A stretch of 64,000 nucleotides of DNA, taken from Diacronema lutheri. Its lineage: Eukaryota > Haptophyta > Pavlovophyceae > Pavlovales > Pavlovaceae. The DNA lies in the NCBI GenBank assembly GCA_019448385.1, contig JAGTXO010000004.1, forward strand, positions 62,001 through 126,000, in the 5' to 3' direction. The position numbers and the translations under genes are program-made. Under the pieces are notes generated by a model, which saw nothing but the letters and a program-made list of their open reading frames with translations, searched no databases and had not been told where the DNA came from. This document shows positions 10,077 through 19,936 of this stretch, one piece after another (the stretch's first letter is position 1; every line of letters begins with the position of its first letter).

Positions 10077-12638
10077 ATGACGAGCGAACACATGGACGGC
10101 TCGGCGCTGGGGCGGTCGACGGAGGACCTGCTCGAGCGGCCGAACGAAACGCGTACCTACACAAACGTACAGGACGCGCATGGTGCGCTGCGTGCGCTGC
10201 GCTACTGGCGTGCGCGCGCCGCGCACGCGCGCGCGTGGGCGGAGCGCGTCAAGGGCTCCGCCGCGCTGCACGCGCATGTCGCGGCGCTGCGAGAGCTCGA
10301 GCGCGCGCTCGTCGCGGCAATTGTGCGCTTTTCGCGCGAAGGGGGCCTCGCCGCCGCCGAAAGCGCCACCGTCGACGCGGATGCGCTCGTGCTTCGGGCG
10401 CGATCCGCGCTGCTCGGCGCCTCGTCTGCCATCCACGAGGCCTTCGACGCAGCAGGTGGCACGTTTGCACCACCGCCCGGCGCGGCGGAAGCGGGTGATC
10501 CAAGCGAGCGCGCGATCGCGCAACGCGTCGCCGCCGCCCGCGCCGCCGCCGACGAGAATGTGGGCATGCGCGCGCCGCGCACGCCAGCCGCTGTGCGCCG
10601 GCCGTCGCAGATGCGCCTCTACCGCTCGGTCGCGTCGGGCGCGGTGATCTTCTCGCGCACCTCGGACGCGAGCACGCGTTCAGTCGTGTACCCGCTTCAG
10701 CACGATGCGCAACGCGCGCGCGGCGACTGCGCGCGCTGGCTGCGCCAGACGGCCGCCATCAGCGCGCGCGCGCACGCGGCTGCCACTGACGCGAGCGAGC
10801 GACGAGACGGCTGGCGGCGGATCGCAGGCGAGTCGACGCCGCGCAGCGGCGCGAGCCGCGGGTCGACGCACGTCGCGCTCGCCGCCGCCGCGCAAGTTGC
10901 CGCCGCCGCCGCGACCAAGCTTGACGCGCGCGCGACCGAGCTCGCCGAGCTCGAGCGCTCGCTGCGCGCGGCCCTCTCGTTGCTCGACGTGACGCTCGAT
11001 GCGTGCGAGGCCTACCAGCAGGCGATCGAGCGGGGCGAAAGCGTGCGCGCGACATTGCCGCGCGGTGGGGATGCCCATCGCGCCGGCGCCGCGCCCTCCG
11101 CCGGCGGCAGCAGCGCGGGGCCGTCGCCGTCGGTGCACGCAGCGCTCGTTGCAATGGCGCGCGCGTCGACGCACGAGGCACGCGCGCGCGGGCTGCTCAA
11201 GGCGACGCTCAAGGACGTCGCGACGACCAAGTCGCAGCTCGCGGCAGAGCGCTCAGCTATTGGGCTCGCCGCCTACTATGGCGTGCGCGCCGAATACCTC
11301 ACGCCGAGCGCGCAGCGCGCGCCAGGCGCGGCGGCCGCGCTGCGCGCCGGGCCGGCGGCCGCTGCCGAGCCGTGGCAGGCCGCGCACCCGGCCGCACACG
11401 TGCTTGGCTCGCCGAGCGTGGGCGAGGGTGCACTGCCGCGCACCGCGTCGTTTGACTCGTTCGCGCGCGAGGCTGACTCGCGCGCGCGCTCGCGCGCGCT
11501 TGGCGGCGGGACATTGCGCGACACGGTGTCGCCGGGCGGGGGCAATGGCGGTGGCGGAGGCGGAGGCGGAGGCGGAGGCGGCGCGGCCAACTATGGGTCA
11601 GCGGGCCGCGGGCCGAAAAGCTTTAGCGGCGGGCTCGAGTACAATTGGCGCATGATCGACGAGCGCGAATCGCCCTCGCCGCTCGCCTCGCCACGCACCC
11701 ACCTACTAAGCAGCCGTTTTGGGCGCGCGGGCAGCGGCTCGCCACGCGCGCGCGCGGCTGGGCGCTGGGCCGCCGTGTCGGTGGGGGCGAGCTGGGGCGG
11801 CAGGCGCGCGCGAGCGTGGCGCAACGATGCCGTGCGCGCGGATGAAGCGGACACGGTCGCCGGCGCGTCCCGGCACACCGGCACGCGCGTCGCGCGCCGG
11901 CCCGCTTCGGCGCCGCGTGCCGGCCGGCGCGGCGGCGACTACGACGGCGACGGCATCGGCGGGGATGGGCGAGGGGCGGCGTGGCTCGAGCACCCGCCTG
12001 CGCAGCGACTGAGTGCCGCGGAGTCCTTTGGGCTCGGCGGGCGCGCCACGTTCGAGCCGCCCAAGCGCACAGCGCGCACAGCCGGCGTCTTGGACGACGA
12101 GAGCGGCGCCCGGGAAGAGTGGGATGCGCAGCGGCGCGGAATTGCGACTGCCTCGCCCGGTGGCGCCGAGGAGCTCGCCGCTTTCGACGCGCGGCGCGCC
12201 GCGCTCGGCGCCGCCTTTCGGCAACTCCACCACACCGGAGGTGTAGGAGGCGGCGGCGTGCGCCTCACGCTGAGCGCTCGCGTGCCTCGTGAGCGCGACG
12301 TCCTGTTGTCGCTGCCCGAGCTGCGTGGCGGCTGGCTGGGCTCAGCCGATGCGTTCGAGGTGGCGCGCGCGCCCGAGCTGGTCACGGGGCCCGCCGCGCG
12401 CGCGCGCGGTGCGCACACCGCACGCGAGTCCACGCGGCCGTACGGGAGCGCGCTTGTCGCGCCCGTCGGCGGCGGCCGTGCGGTGCGCGTCGCGATCAGC
12501 CCCGCGCTGCACGAAGTGCTGGCGCGGCACGGCTCGCGCGGCCTGCGCGCGGAGCTTGACGACGCGCGCAGGCAGCTGCACGCCGAGTGGGCGGCGCTTT
12601 GCTCGCGGCATGAGCAACTCTCGCACGCGCAACTCTGA
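10077..12638 (+). CDS. Large Ala/Arg-rich helical protein, unknown function
   Basis: One uninterrupted frame of 853 residues from the ATG at 10077. The N-terminal 120 residues are helical (GALRALRYWRARAAHARAWA), followed by further helical segments with regular Leu/Ala spacing around residues 270-330 and 360-400 that suggest coiled coils. The middle is disordered: a glycine run encoded by GGC/GGA repeats near 11541-11582 and motifs such as RRPASAPRAGRR. The last 40 residues are again helical (LRAELDDARRQLHAEWAALC). No catalytic motif is visible. The style resembles cytoskeletal or axonemal scaffold proteins, but I do not recognise a family. It ends 26 bp from the convergent TMED gene. Confidence 0.65.
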   Translation: MTSEHMDGSALGRSTEDLLERPNETRTYTNVQDAHGALRALRYWRARAAHARAWAERVKGSAALHAHVAALRELERALVAAIVRFSREGGLAAAESATVDADALVLRARSALLGASSAIHEAFDAAGGTFAPPPGAAEAGDPSERAIAQRVAAARAAADENVGMRAPRTPAAVRRPSQMRLYRSVASGAVIFSRTSDASTRSVVYPLQHDAQRARGDCARWLRQTAAISARAHAAATDASERRDGWRRIAGESTPRSGASRGSTHVALAAAAQVAAAAATKLDARATELAELERSLRAALSLLDVTLDACEAYQQAIERGESVRATLPRGGDAHRAGAAPSAGGSSAGPSPSVHAALVAMARASTHEARARGLLKATLKDVATTKSQLAAERSAIGLAAYYGVRAEYLTPSAQRAPGAAAALRAGPAAAAEPWQAAHPAAHVLGSPSVGEGALPRTASFDSFAREADSRARSRALGGGTLRDTVSPGGGNGGGGGGGGGGGGAANYGSAGRGPKSFSGGLEYNWRMIDERESPSPLASPRTHLLSSRFGRAGSGSPRARAAGRWAAVSVGASWGGRRARAWRNDAVRADEADTVAGASRHTGTRVARRPASAPRAGRRGGDYDGDGIGGDGRGAAWLEHPPAQRLSAAESFGLGGRATFEPPKRTARTAGVLDDESGAREEWDAQRRGIATASPGGAEELAAFDARRAALGAAFRQLHHTGGVGGGGVRLTLSARVPRERDVLLSLPELRGGWLGSADAFEVARAPELVTGPAARARGAHTARESTRPYGSALVAPVGGGRAVRVAISPALHEVLARHGSRGLRAELDDARRQLHAEWAALCSRHEQLSHAQL

Positions 12639-12664
12639 TGTATGGCCGGATCATAGGGCCCGCT

Positions 12665-13273
12665 CTACACGATTCGCTTCACCTCGAAGAACTTGCGCAG
12701 GTAGACGACCTGCCAGATGCTCATCGAGACGAGCACGACCGATTCGAAGGCCGACCACCACAGCACGCGCCGCTTGGTCGACTCGGTCGTGTCGCGGTGC
12801 GTCTTCTCGCGGCCGCGCATGTACTTTTGCAGGTCGGTGATCGAGTTCATCGAGTGCTCAAGCGCCTTGATGCGCGTCTCGAGCGGCGAGAGGTGCTCGG
12901 CCTGCGCGATCTCGTCGACGAGCTTGCGCTCGGGCTCGCCGACCGCCACCTTGGCGGAGATGGCCGCCGGCCGGGTGCGCGTGCGCTCGTTGGAGTAGCA
13001 GACCTGATAGGCACCCTCCTCGCGCGAGGTGAACTCAAACGAGCCCGACGACTCGGCCTCCGCGTCGTAGATCACGTCGCCCTTTGGCGAGACGACCTTG
13101 ACGTCAATGTCGAGCGAGACGTCGTGCAGCACGGACCACACGCCCGCCACCTTCTCCTTTAGCGGTGCCTGCTCGTCGAAGCACTCGATGCCGCCCGCGC
13201 TCACCGTGAAGGTGAACGTCGCGCCCGGCGCGCCCCTCGCGGCCAGCAGCGCGGCGACGAGAGCGCGCCGCAT
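12665..13273 (-). CDS. p24/TMED family cargo receptor (GOLD domain)
   Basis: 202 residues, usual p24 length. p24 proteins are type I membrane proteins cycling between ER and Golgi in COPI and COPII vesicles. In order: a signal peptide (about 1-18); a GOLD beta-sandwich with the two expected cysteines (ECFDEQ and YQVCYSNE) and the start FTVSAGGIECF; a helical coiled-coil stalk (ERKLVDEIAQAEHL); one transmembrane helix near the end (ESVVLVSMSIWQVVYL); and a short cytosolic tail RKFFEVKRIV. The tail has the FF COPII/COPI motif but no classical C-terminal KKXX. Start at the ATG 13273, which alone gives a signal peptide. Divergent from the histidine phosphatase with 208 bp between. Confidence 0.93.
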   Translation of the reverse strand: MRRALVAALLAARGAPGATFTFTVSAGGIECFDEQAPLKEKVAGVWSVLHDVSLDIDVKVVSPKGDVIYDAEAESSGSFEFTSREEGAYQVCYSNERTRTRPAAISAKVAVGEPERKLVDEIAQAEHLSPLETRIKALEHSMNSITDLQKYMRGREKTHRDTTESTKRRVLWWSAFESVVLVSMSIWQVVYLRKFFEVKRIV

Positions 13274-13481
13274 CCTTTACCCGGCCGACTGTTGCGGAGG
13301 CGGGGACGCTTCCGAGGCCGAACGGCGTGTGTCTACCGGCGGTCGCGTGTGAGCGCGCCTGACGGCCCCGACGCGCGTAGGCCGCGCGCAGGCCGCGCGC
13401 ACGCGCAAGCGCGACGCCGCGCCGCTCTGCGCGTGCCACTCTCGCCCGCGAGCGCGAGGCGCGCGCGCGCGCCGCCCGCCG

Positions 13482-14654
13482 ATGGGCGGCGACGGCGGCA
13501 CGCACCTTTCCGCGCACGTGTCCGCGCTATACGCGTCTACGGCGCTGCTTTCGCTCGCGCTGGTGTGGCTGAGCTACCGGCTGCACACGCTGGACCAGGT
13601 GCGCAAGCCCACCTACCCGCGCTACGTCGTGCTCATCCGGCACGCCGAGTCGGAGGGCAACGTCGACGTCGACGCGTACCGTACGATCGGCGACCCGCTC
13701 ATCCCGCTCACGGCGCGCGGGCGGGCACAGGCGGAGGCGATGGCGCACCGGCTGCGCGAGCTGATCGGTGAACTGCGCGTCTGGGCCTTCACCTCGCCCT
13801 ACCTCCGCTCGCGCGAGACGGCGAGCATCGCGCTCGCGCAGTTCCCGCCCGGCTCGTACCGGCTTGCTGAGGACCCGCGGCTGCGCGAGCAGGAGTTTGC
13901 GGGCGGCTTCCAGCACTCGGTGCCCGACCGATCGGAGCAGCGGCTCTACTCCAAGTTCTTCTGGCGCTTCCCCGGCGGCGAGTCCGCCGCCGACGTGTAC
14001 GACCGCCTGTCCATGTTCATGGACACGCTGTGGCGCGACATGCACCGCGTAGACCTGAGCGGCTCGGCTGTTCTCATCTTTGCGCACGGCCTGACGAACA
14101 GGCTTTTCTGCATGCGCTGGCTGCACTGGTCGCCGCGCGTCTTCGAGCAGACGCGCAACCCGCCCAACTGCGGCTTTCTCGTCCTTGCGCTGCAGCCGGC
14201 CGACGCAAGCGGCCACCCGTATTATCGGCTTACGGCAGAGTCTGTGCGGCAGCTCGGCCTACCCGCCGAGCTGTGGGCGGAGAGCGAGCTGGGCGACACG
14301 CTCGTGATGTCCGATCCCGCCGAATCCGCGCCCAGCTCGTGGAGCCTCGGCCTCTCGCGGCTCCACGCGCCGCACGTCGACTGCGCCGCGCTGCACGCGG
14401 CGGGCGTGCGCAAGCTCACGCCGCCGACGATCGCGGGCGGCAGCGGCTGGCGATCGCGCGCGGGCAATGGCTGGCGTGCGGACGGCGCGGCCGAGCCGCA
14501 TGCGCCGCGTGCCGTAGGCGCGCCCGCGAAGGCGAGCGCCGCCGCCGGCGCGCGCGCCGACGCGGCCGCGGCGAGCCACGGCGCGTCTGGGCGCGGCAGC
14601 GCGGTCAGCTTTGGCGCCGACGGCCGCGCGCGTGCGCGTGCCGCGTCGCGCTGA
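13482..14654 (+). CDS. Histidine phosphatase (phosphoglycerate-mutase-like), membrane-anchored
   Basis: 390 residues, one exon. The catalytic RHAESEGN motif (RHG equivalent) is at about 47-54, with SPYLRSRETA, the FPGGES loop and the second catalytic histidine in IFAHGLTNR. This arrangement is typical of branch-1 histidine phosphatases, resembling the plant and fungal PGM-like group of unknown substrate rather than glycolytic PGM. A hydrophobic segment at about 11-31 (ALYASTALLSLALVWLSYRL) is probably an N-terminal signal anchor. The last about 110 residues are Ala/Gly/Arg-rich and likely disordered. Substrate unknown. Confidence 0.85.
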   Translation: MGGDGGTHLSAHVSALYASTALLSLALVWLSYRLHTLDQVRKPTYPRYVVLIRHAESEGNVDVDAYRTIGDPLIPLTARGRAQAEAMAHRLRELIGELRVWAFTSPYLRSRETASIALAQFPPGSYRLAEDPRLREQEFAGGFQHSVPDRSEQRLYSKFFWRFPGGESAADVYDRLSMFMDTLWRDMHRVDLSGSAVLIFAHGLTNRLFCMRWLHWSPRVFEQTRNPPNCGFLVLALQPADASGHPYYRLTAESVRQLGLPAELWAESELGDTLVMSDPAESAPSSWSLGLSRLHAPHVDCAALHAAGVRKLTPPTIAGGSGWRSRAGNGWRADGAAEPHAPRAVGAPAKASAAAGARADAAAASHGASGRGSAVSFGADGRARARAASR

Positions 14655-14780
14655 CTTGGCCGCCGCTGCGCAACCGCGACGCGCGGACACACGCCCAAGC
14701 CCACGGTCCGCAAATGTGGCCAGCTGAGCGTGACACAGTCCGCTCGTCTTGTGACCCCGGCAGAGAGACAGGAACTGGCC

Positions 14781-16709
14781 ATGGAAGTGGACGTGCCGCG
14801 GGCGCGGGCGCTCGTCGCTTGGCAGGTGGAGCTGCTTGGCGCGTACAGGTGGCTCGCGGACGCGCGCCTGGCGCGCGTGCATGTCGATGGCATCTGGGAG
14901 CGGCTGCCCGCGAGCTGGCGCTCCGCGCTCGACGGTACGCGCCTCGCCGAGCTCGCGTGTCTGTCGTGCGCCGCGGCCGACCCGCCGCCGCGCACGTGGC
15001 CACTCTCGCTGCTCGCGTTCGTCGCGGCGTGCCGCGCGGCGAGCCCATCGCGTGTGCCTGCGCCGACCGCGCTCACCGCCCCGCTTGGCGCGCCGCCCGG
15101 GATCCCGCGCGCGCTGCGCTACGGCGTGCGGCCAAAGAAGGCGCACGAGGTGGCGGTCCTCGCGCCGCTGGTCGCGCGACTGGCGACGGAGCTCGGCGGC
15201 TCCGCGCCCCTCCTCGTCGTCGACGTGGGCGCGGGCCAGGGCCACCTCTCCGCGCTGGTCGCGCATGCGCACGGGCTGCAATGCGTCGCCCTCGACGGCG
15301 ATGGTGCGCTCGTCCACGCTGGGCGGCAGCGCGAGCACACCAAGCAGCGGATGCTTGCGCGCGCGGCGCGGCGCGAAGCAGGCGCGCGTGCGGGCACTGG
15401 CCGCGTCGAGCTCGGCGAGTGCTTGCTCGAGCCCGGTGTCGATCCGGCGGTGTTTCACGCTGCGGTCGCGGCCGCCTCGGGAGGGGAGAGGGAGTGCGTG
15501 CTCGTCGGGCTGCATACGTGCGGCGACCTGGCGCCCACCTGCCTCCGCCTCGCCAAGAACTCGGCGCGCGTGCGCGCGATCATCTGCATCGGCTGCTGCT
15601 ATCACCGCTGCTCCGACGACGGGGGCCGCGCCGACGGCGCGCGCGACGCGCCGGGTGGCGCGTGCGAGGCGTGCGCCGCGTCCGCGCCGCCAGCGGACGG
15701 CGCGCCCGGCGCGCCGCGCGGCTTCCCGATGAGCGCGCACGTGCGCGCGCTCGGCGCGCGCGGCGCGCTCGGCCGTGCGGCGCGCGGGCTGGCGTGCCAC
15801 GAGGCGGAGCGATACGCAGCGCGGCTACGCGCGGCGGGCGAGCCGGGCGCGGACGGCGCGGCAGTTCGCGCGCAGCTGCGCCTGCAAGGCTGGCGCGCCG
15901 CGCTCGAGGCGGTGGTCGACGCGCTTGAGCTCTGGCCGACGGCGAGCGCCGCGCGCCGCGCGCACAGCCTCCGGCTCGCGCGCACGCCAGAGTGCACCGC
16001 GTCCGTCTCTTTCGACGCGTACGCGCGCGCGGCGCTACACGAGTCCCTCGGCTCGGACGGCGCCGACGCGTCCGCGGCGCGCGCCGCGATTGCGCGCGCC
16101 GCGCCGCTTGCCGATGCGTGGGCGCGCGTCGTGTGCGTCGCTGCGCTGCAGCAGGCGCTAGCGCTCGTCGCCGAGGGGCTGCTCGCGTGCGACCGGCTTC
16201 TGTTCGTCGCGCAGCCAGCCGCCGAGGGCGCGCGCCAGGCAGCGGACGAGGCGCGAGCGGGGGCCGCGCGCGCGCGCGCGCTCGGCGCCGAGGGCATGGC
16301 AACCGGCGTGCGTGTGGACGGCGACGGCGACGACGACGAGTGGAGCGCGCGGCTGCTGCCGCTTTTTGAGCCGACCATCTCGCCGCGCACGCTCACGATC
16401 GTCGCGGTGCGCCGGCGCGCGCCGCACGCAGAGGCACTCGCGCGAGCACCGCGCGAGCAGCCGGCGCGTGACGACGATCTCAGGCCACAGCCGCGCGGCG
16501 CGGCGCGAGCGCGCGGTGCGCATGGCGGCACCGTGCATGTCGGCCGCATGTGGACGCGCGTGCCGCAAACCGGCGGGCGCGACGCGCGGCCGTCGTCGCG
16601 CTCCTCCGCCGCCTCCTCTTCTTCCGCCGCCTCCTCCTCCGCCGCCTTTGACGACGACAACGACGGCAGCGCTCGCGAGCAGCTCGTCGACGTGATACAG
16701 AGCCGCTGA
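14781..16709 (+). CDS. METTL25-type methyltransferase-like protein
   Basis: 642 residues from the ATG at 14781. The family signature is clear: YGVRPKKAHEV, then motif I LLVVDVGAGQGHLS (SAM binding), VGLHTCGDLAPTCLRL, the cysteine-rich CIGCCYHRCS and GFPMS. These occur in METTL25 and METTL25B/RRNAD1 proteins and distant trmO-like Rossmann methyltransferases. The C-terminal part has EALVE-like helices and LTIVAVRRR. Ala/Arg/Asp-rich insertions make it longer than usual. The role in this organism is unknown; a methyl transfer on RNA or protein is expected from fold only. It converges on APC4 with 153 bp between stops. Confidence 0.85.
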   Translation: MEVDVPRARALVAWQVELLGAYRWLADARLARVHVDGIWERLPASWRSALDGTRLAELACLSCAAADPPPRTWPLSLLAFVAACRAASPSRVPAPTALTAPLGAPPGIPRALRYGVRPKKAHEVAVLAPLVARLATELGGSAPLLVVDVGAGQGHLSALVAHAHGLQCVALDGDGALVHAGRQREHTKQRMLARAARREAGARAGTGRVELGECLLEPGVDPAVFHAAVAAASGGERECVLVGLHTCGDLAPTCLRLAKNSARVRAIICIGCCYHRCSDDGGRADGARDAPGGACEACAASAPPADGAPGAPRGFPMSAHVRALGARGALGRAARGLACHEAERYAARLRAAGEPGADGAAVRAQLRLQGWRAALEAVVDALELWPTASAARRAHSLRLARTPECTASVSFDAYARAALHESLGSDGADASAARAAIARAAPLADAWARVVCVAALQQALALVAEGLLACDRLLFVAQPAAEGARQAADEARAGAARARALGAEGMATGVRVDGDGDDDEWSARLLPLFEPTISPRTLTIVAVRRRAPHAEALARAPREQPARDDDLRPQPRGAARARGAHGGTVHVGRMWTRVPQTGGRDARPSSRSSAASSSSAASSSAAFDDDNDGSAREQLVDVIQSR

Positions 16710-16862
16710 CGTTGTCTGTGTCCGCGAGCTCATCCCGTCCTTGACTCGCTGTACAGGCCCTACACTGTGGGCGACTCACGTAACAAGCGCAGGCCCTACA
16801 ACCTACTCGAAACGGCGCACCTTTCCTCGGGCCGGCGCGTGTGGACAGGCGCCTGCGCTCGC

Positions 16863-16882
16863 TCACGTCAGGAGCATCGCAT

Positions 16883-16916
<34 letters not shown>

Positions 16917-19848
16917 GTTCTCCTGGCCCTCCTCGACGTCCTCGACGTGCACAAGCTCCTCCTCCTCCTCCGCGCCGCGCGCGCGCGCCGCGCCGTCGTC
17001 GTCGCCCGCCGAACGCGAGTGCGTGCCGTCGCGTGCCGCCGAAGCCTCGCGCGGCCCGTCTGCGTCGTCGCTCGCGTCGGCGTCCTCGTCCTCGGCGAGG
17101 TCGAGCGTGACGATGCGCTTGCCGAACGCGAGGCACGCGAGCCCGCGCGCCGCGTTGACCGCCAATCGGTCGGGCGGCACGCACGCGAAGCGGCGCGCGC
17201 GCACGTCGCCGCTCGGCTGCGCGACGCGCGCGGTGCGCACGTCGTGCGGCCAGCATGGCGCGCGCGGCATGAGCGGCACCTCGCCCCAGCGCACGTCAAA
17301 GGGCACGAGGGCGAGCGCGCTGCCGCCGTCGCCGCTCGGCCCGGCGACCGCGACAGTTCCGGCGCCATAGAGCGCGGCGCACGTGATGTCGCACGCAGCA
17401 TGCGCCCAGCAGACCTGCACGCGCGCGCGCGGCCCGCCGGCGTGCGCCGTGGCGCGCACGAGCGCGAGACCGAGCTGCGCGCCGTCCGGCGCGCCCTCGC
17501 CCGGCGGGAACAGGACGAGCACGCCGCTCGCCGCGCGCGCGTCGCCGTGCGCGCCGTCCACACCGACAGCATCATCGTCGCGCACAACAACGGGCTGCGC
17601 GTCGACACGCGCGTCGACACTCCAGCGCGGCCGCGCGTCAGCGCCGGTCGCGCCGCCGCCGGTCGCGCGCGCAGGCAGCGCGCACAGCGGCTGCAACGCG
17701 GCGAGTCGCACGCCGGCGCTGATCGCCGCGACCGCGGGCTCGAGCAGCCCGTAGCCATAGACGTTGCGCGCGGGCGCACCACCATCTCCGGCCGGGCGTT
17801 CCACACCAGGCCCGTTCGCTGGCGCCGGCGCTTCGCCGCTCACGAGCAGCCGGAGCGCGCAGATGGCTGCGCGCAGCCCGAGGGCGGGCTCGCCGCCGAG
17901 CGCGCCGCCAACCATGGCCGCCGCGAGCGGCGCGCGCGGCGGCTGCGGCGGCGCAAAATGCGCGGCCGTGGCCGCGGCGACAGCGGCGCCGCCCGTGCGC
18001 AGGAAGGCGACGACGTGGCGCATGTCGGGCGCAAGGCGCGCCGTGCTGCTGCCGCCGGGCGGCGCCGCCTCGTCGCGCAGCGCGCTCGCCTTGCCGCCCA
18101 GCCAGAGCAGCACGTGCAGCAGCTGCGTCGCGCTCGCGCGCGCGCGCTCGGCGGCGAGATCGGCGCACGCGCGCACGCGCCACGCGCTCTCGAGGCACGC
18201 CTGCACGCGCCCAGGCGTGAGGCCAAGGGGGCCAAAGCGCTCCTCCCACCCAACGAGCGCGCTTAGGTTGTGCAGCCGGTGCGCGGCCATCTCGGCCGCG
18301 GGCACGAGCTGCGTCGCGCAGAGCGCGCTGACGCGCTCGTGTGCGCCAATCACCGTCTTGCGCAGCTTCGCGACGACGAGCTCGGGCAGCTCGTTGGCGA
18401 GGAAGAGCTCGAGCGCAGCGGTGCACTCGCCCGACAGATGCAGCTCGAGCAGCGGCCCCTCGAGCGTGCCGTCGCCCTCGCCCTCCGCCTCGAGCGCCGC
18501 GCGGAGCGAGCGCAGCTTTGCGAACGCCGCCGCCGTGCCCTCATCCCACGCGCGCGCCGCCGCGCGCTCCGCGGCCTCGAGGCGGCCGATGAGCGCGCTG
18601 AGCTGGCGCGCGTGCAAGCTGAGCTGCTGCACCTCCGCAGCGTGCGCGCGCAGCAGCGCCATCTCGAAGACCGCGCAGTAGAGCGCGCCGCCGCCGCCGC
18701 CCGCGCCGAGCGCGTGCGTGTCGTGCGTGTCGTGCGTGCGCTCGTCGTCGTCGAGCGGGAGGTCGGCGGCGAGCAGCGCGGCGCTCATCTGCGCGCCACC
18801 ACCCTCCGCGCCGGCCGTGCCGCCGCCCAGCTGCACGAGCAGCACGAGCTCGCCCAAGCTGGGCGAGACGCACGCGCGCACGATGCGCGCGCCGCCGGCA
18901 TCGCTCGCGGCGGCGGCGGCGGCGGCGGCCTCCGCCGGCGCGCGCGCGGGCGCGGCGGGCGGCGCAGCGGGCGCGCCGCCGCGGAACACGCCGAGGTTGT
19001 CGAGGCGCACGCACGCGACAAGCTGTTGCCCCGCCGCGCACAGCTGCACCTCCGCCGAGCCAAAGCAGCGGACGATCAGGTCGAGCGGCGCGTCGCACCG
19101 CACGTCGCAGAGAAGGCGCAGTTCTGCGAGCGCGGCGTGGCCGACCTGCGCGCCGACGTCCGCGTCGAGGTGGCGGCCCGGCTGAGCGGGCAGCGGCGCA
19201 AGCGGCGGGAAGAGCAGCCCCAGCTCGTTCCGGTACACCGCCGAGCCGAACACGTCGCGCGCGCTCTCGCGCCCGCCGGCGCCGCCGCCGAGCCATTCGA
19301 TCCCACCGCCGAGAGCGGCGGACGCGTCGGCGACGCGCTCCGCGTCGGCGAGCGCATCGGCGGCCTGCTCGTGCCACGCGAGCGCCACTGTCGCACCCGC
19401 GCCACTGCGCGCGCCCATGGCCAATGGCGGCGGCGCGACGCGCGCGAGCTGCTGGCCGTCTTCGACCGAGTGGAGCGCAAGGCTGCCGTCCGCGAGCCCG
19501 ACGGCGGCCACCTTGCCTGCGCCAACGGGGCGCGAGCGGCGGGGCGTGAGAAGGGCGGCGACGAACGGCGCGGGAATGAAATGCGCGCGCGCGCCGCCGC
19601 GCCGCGCCGACGTCGCGTCACGCACCGTCCGGCCGCCACGCGATCGCCGTCACGCCGTGCTCGCACGCCGCGACGGCAAAGAGGCGCTCGAGGCGCTTCT
19701 CCGAGAGGCGGTGCACGCCGAGCTGGCGCTCGCCCGCGACGTGCGCGAGTAGATCCATCGTTGGGCACCATGCGAGCGCGCTCGCCTCAGCCGGCAGGAT
19801 GCTCTCGGCCTTCACCTCAAAGTTTGAGCGCGGCGCCGACGACGCCAT
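16863..19848 (-). CDS. APC4: Anaphase-promoting complex subunit 4
   Basis: Exons 19848-19626 and 19516-16863 (109-bp intron, donor GTGCGTGA) give 958 residues. APC4 is a platform subunit of the APC/C ubiquitin ligase that triggers anaphase and mitotic exit. Exon 1 shows the family hallmark LAWCPTMDLLA, and the join creates AWRPDGKVAAVGLADG, the next WD blade. The central helical APC4 region is recognisable at LSALIGRLEAAERAAARAW and LFLANELPELVVAKLRKTV. The C-terminus is an acidic low-complexity tail ending in an Asp run (GTC repeats near 16885) and AMLLT. Divergent from the aldo-keto reductase, 88 bp apart. Confidence 0.88.
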
Positions 19849-19936
19849 CGCCGACGCGCTGTCTACGCGCGCTGAGGTCGGCGGCCAACGGTATGGGTAT
19901 TTCGCTGTCAAGAGCTGCTGGAAGGCGGGAGGGAGG

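Noticed and set aside
11541-11582. GGC/GGA repeat as an intergenic satellite
   Set aside because: It is in frame inside a long ORF and encodes a glycine run flanked by normal codons.
16885-16910. GTC trinucleotide run as a regulatory microsatellite
   Set aside because: It encodes the aspartate-rich tail of APC4 and needs no other explanation.
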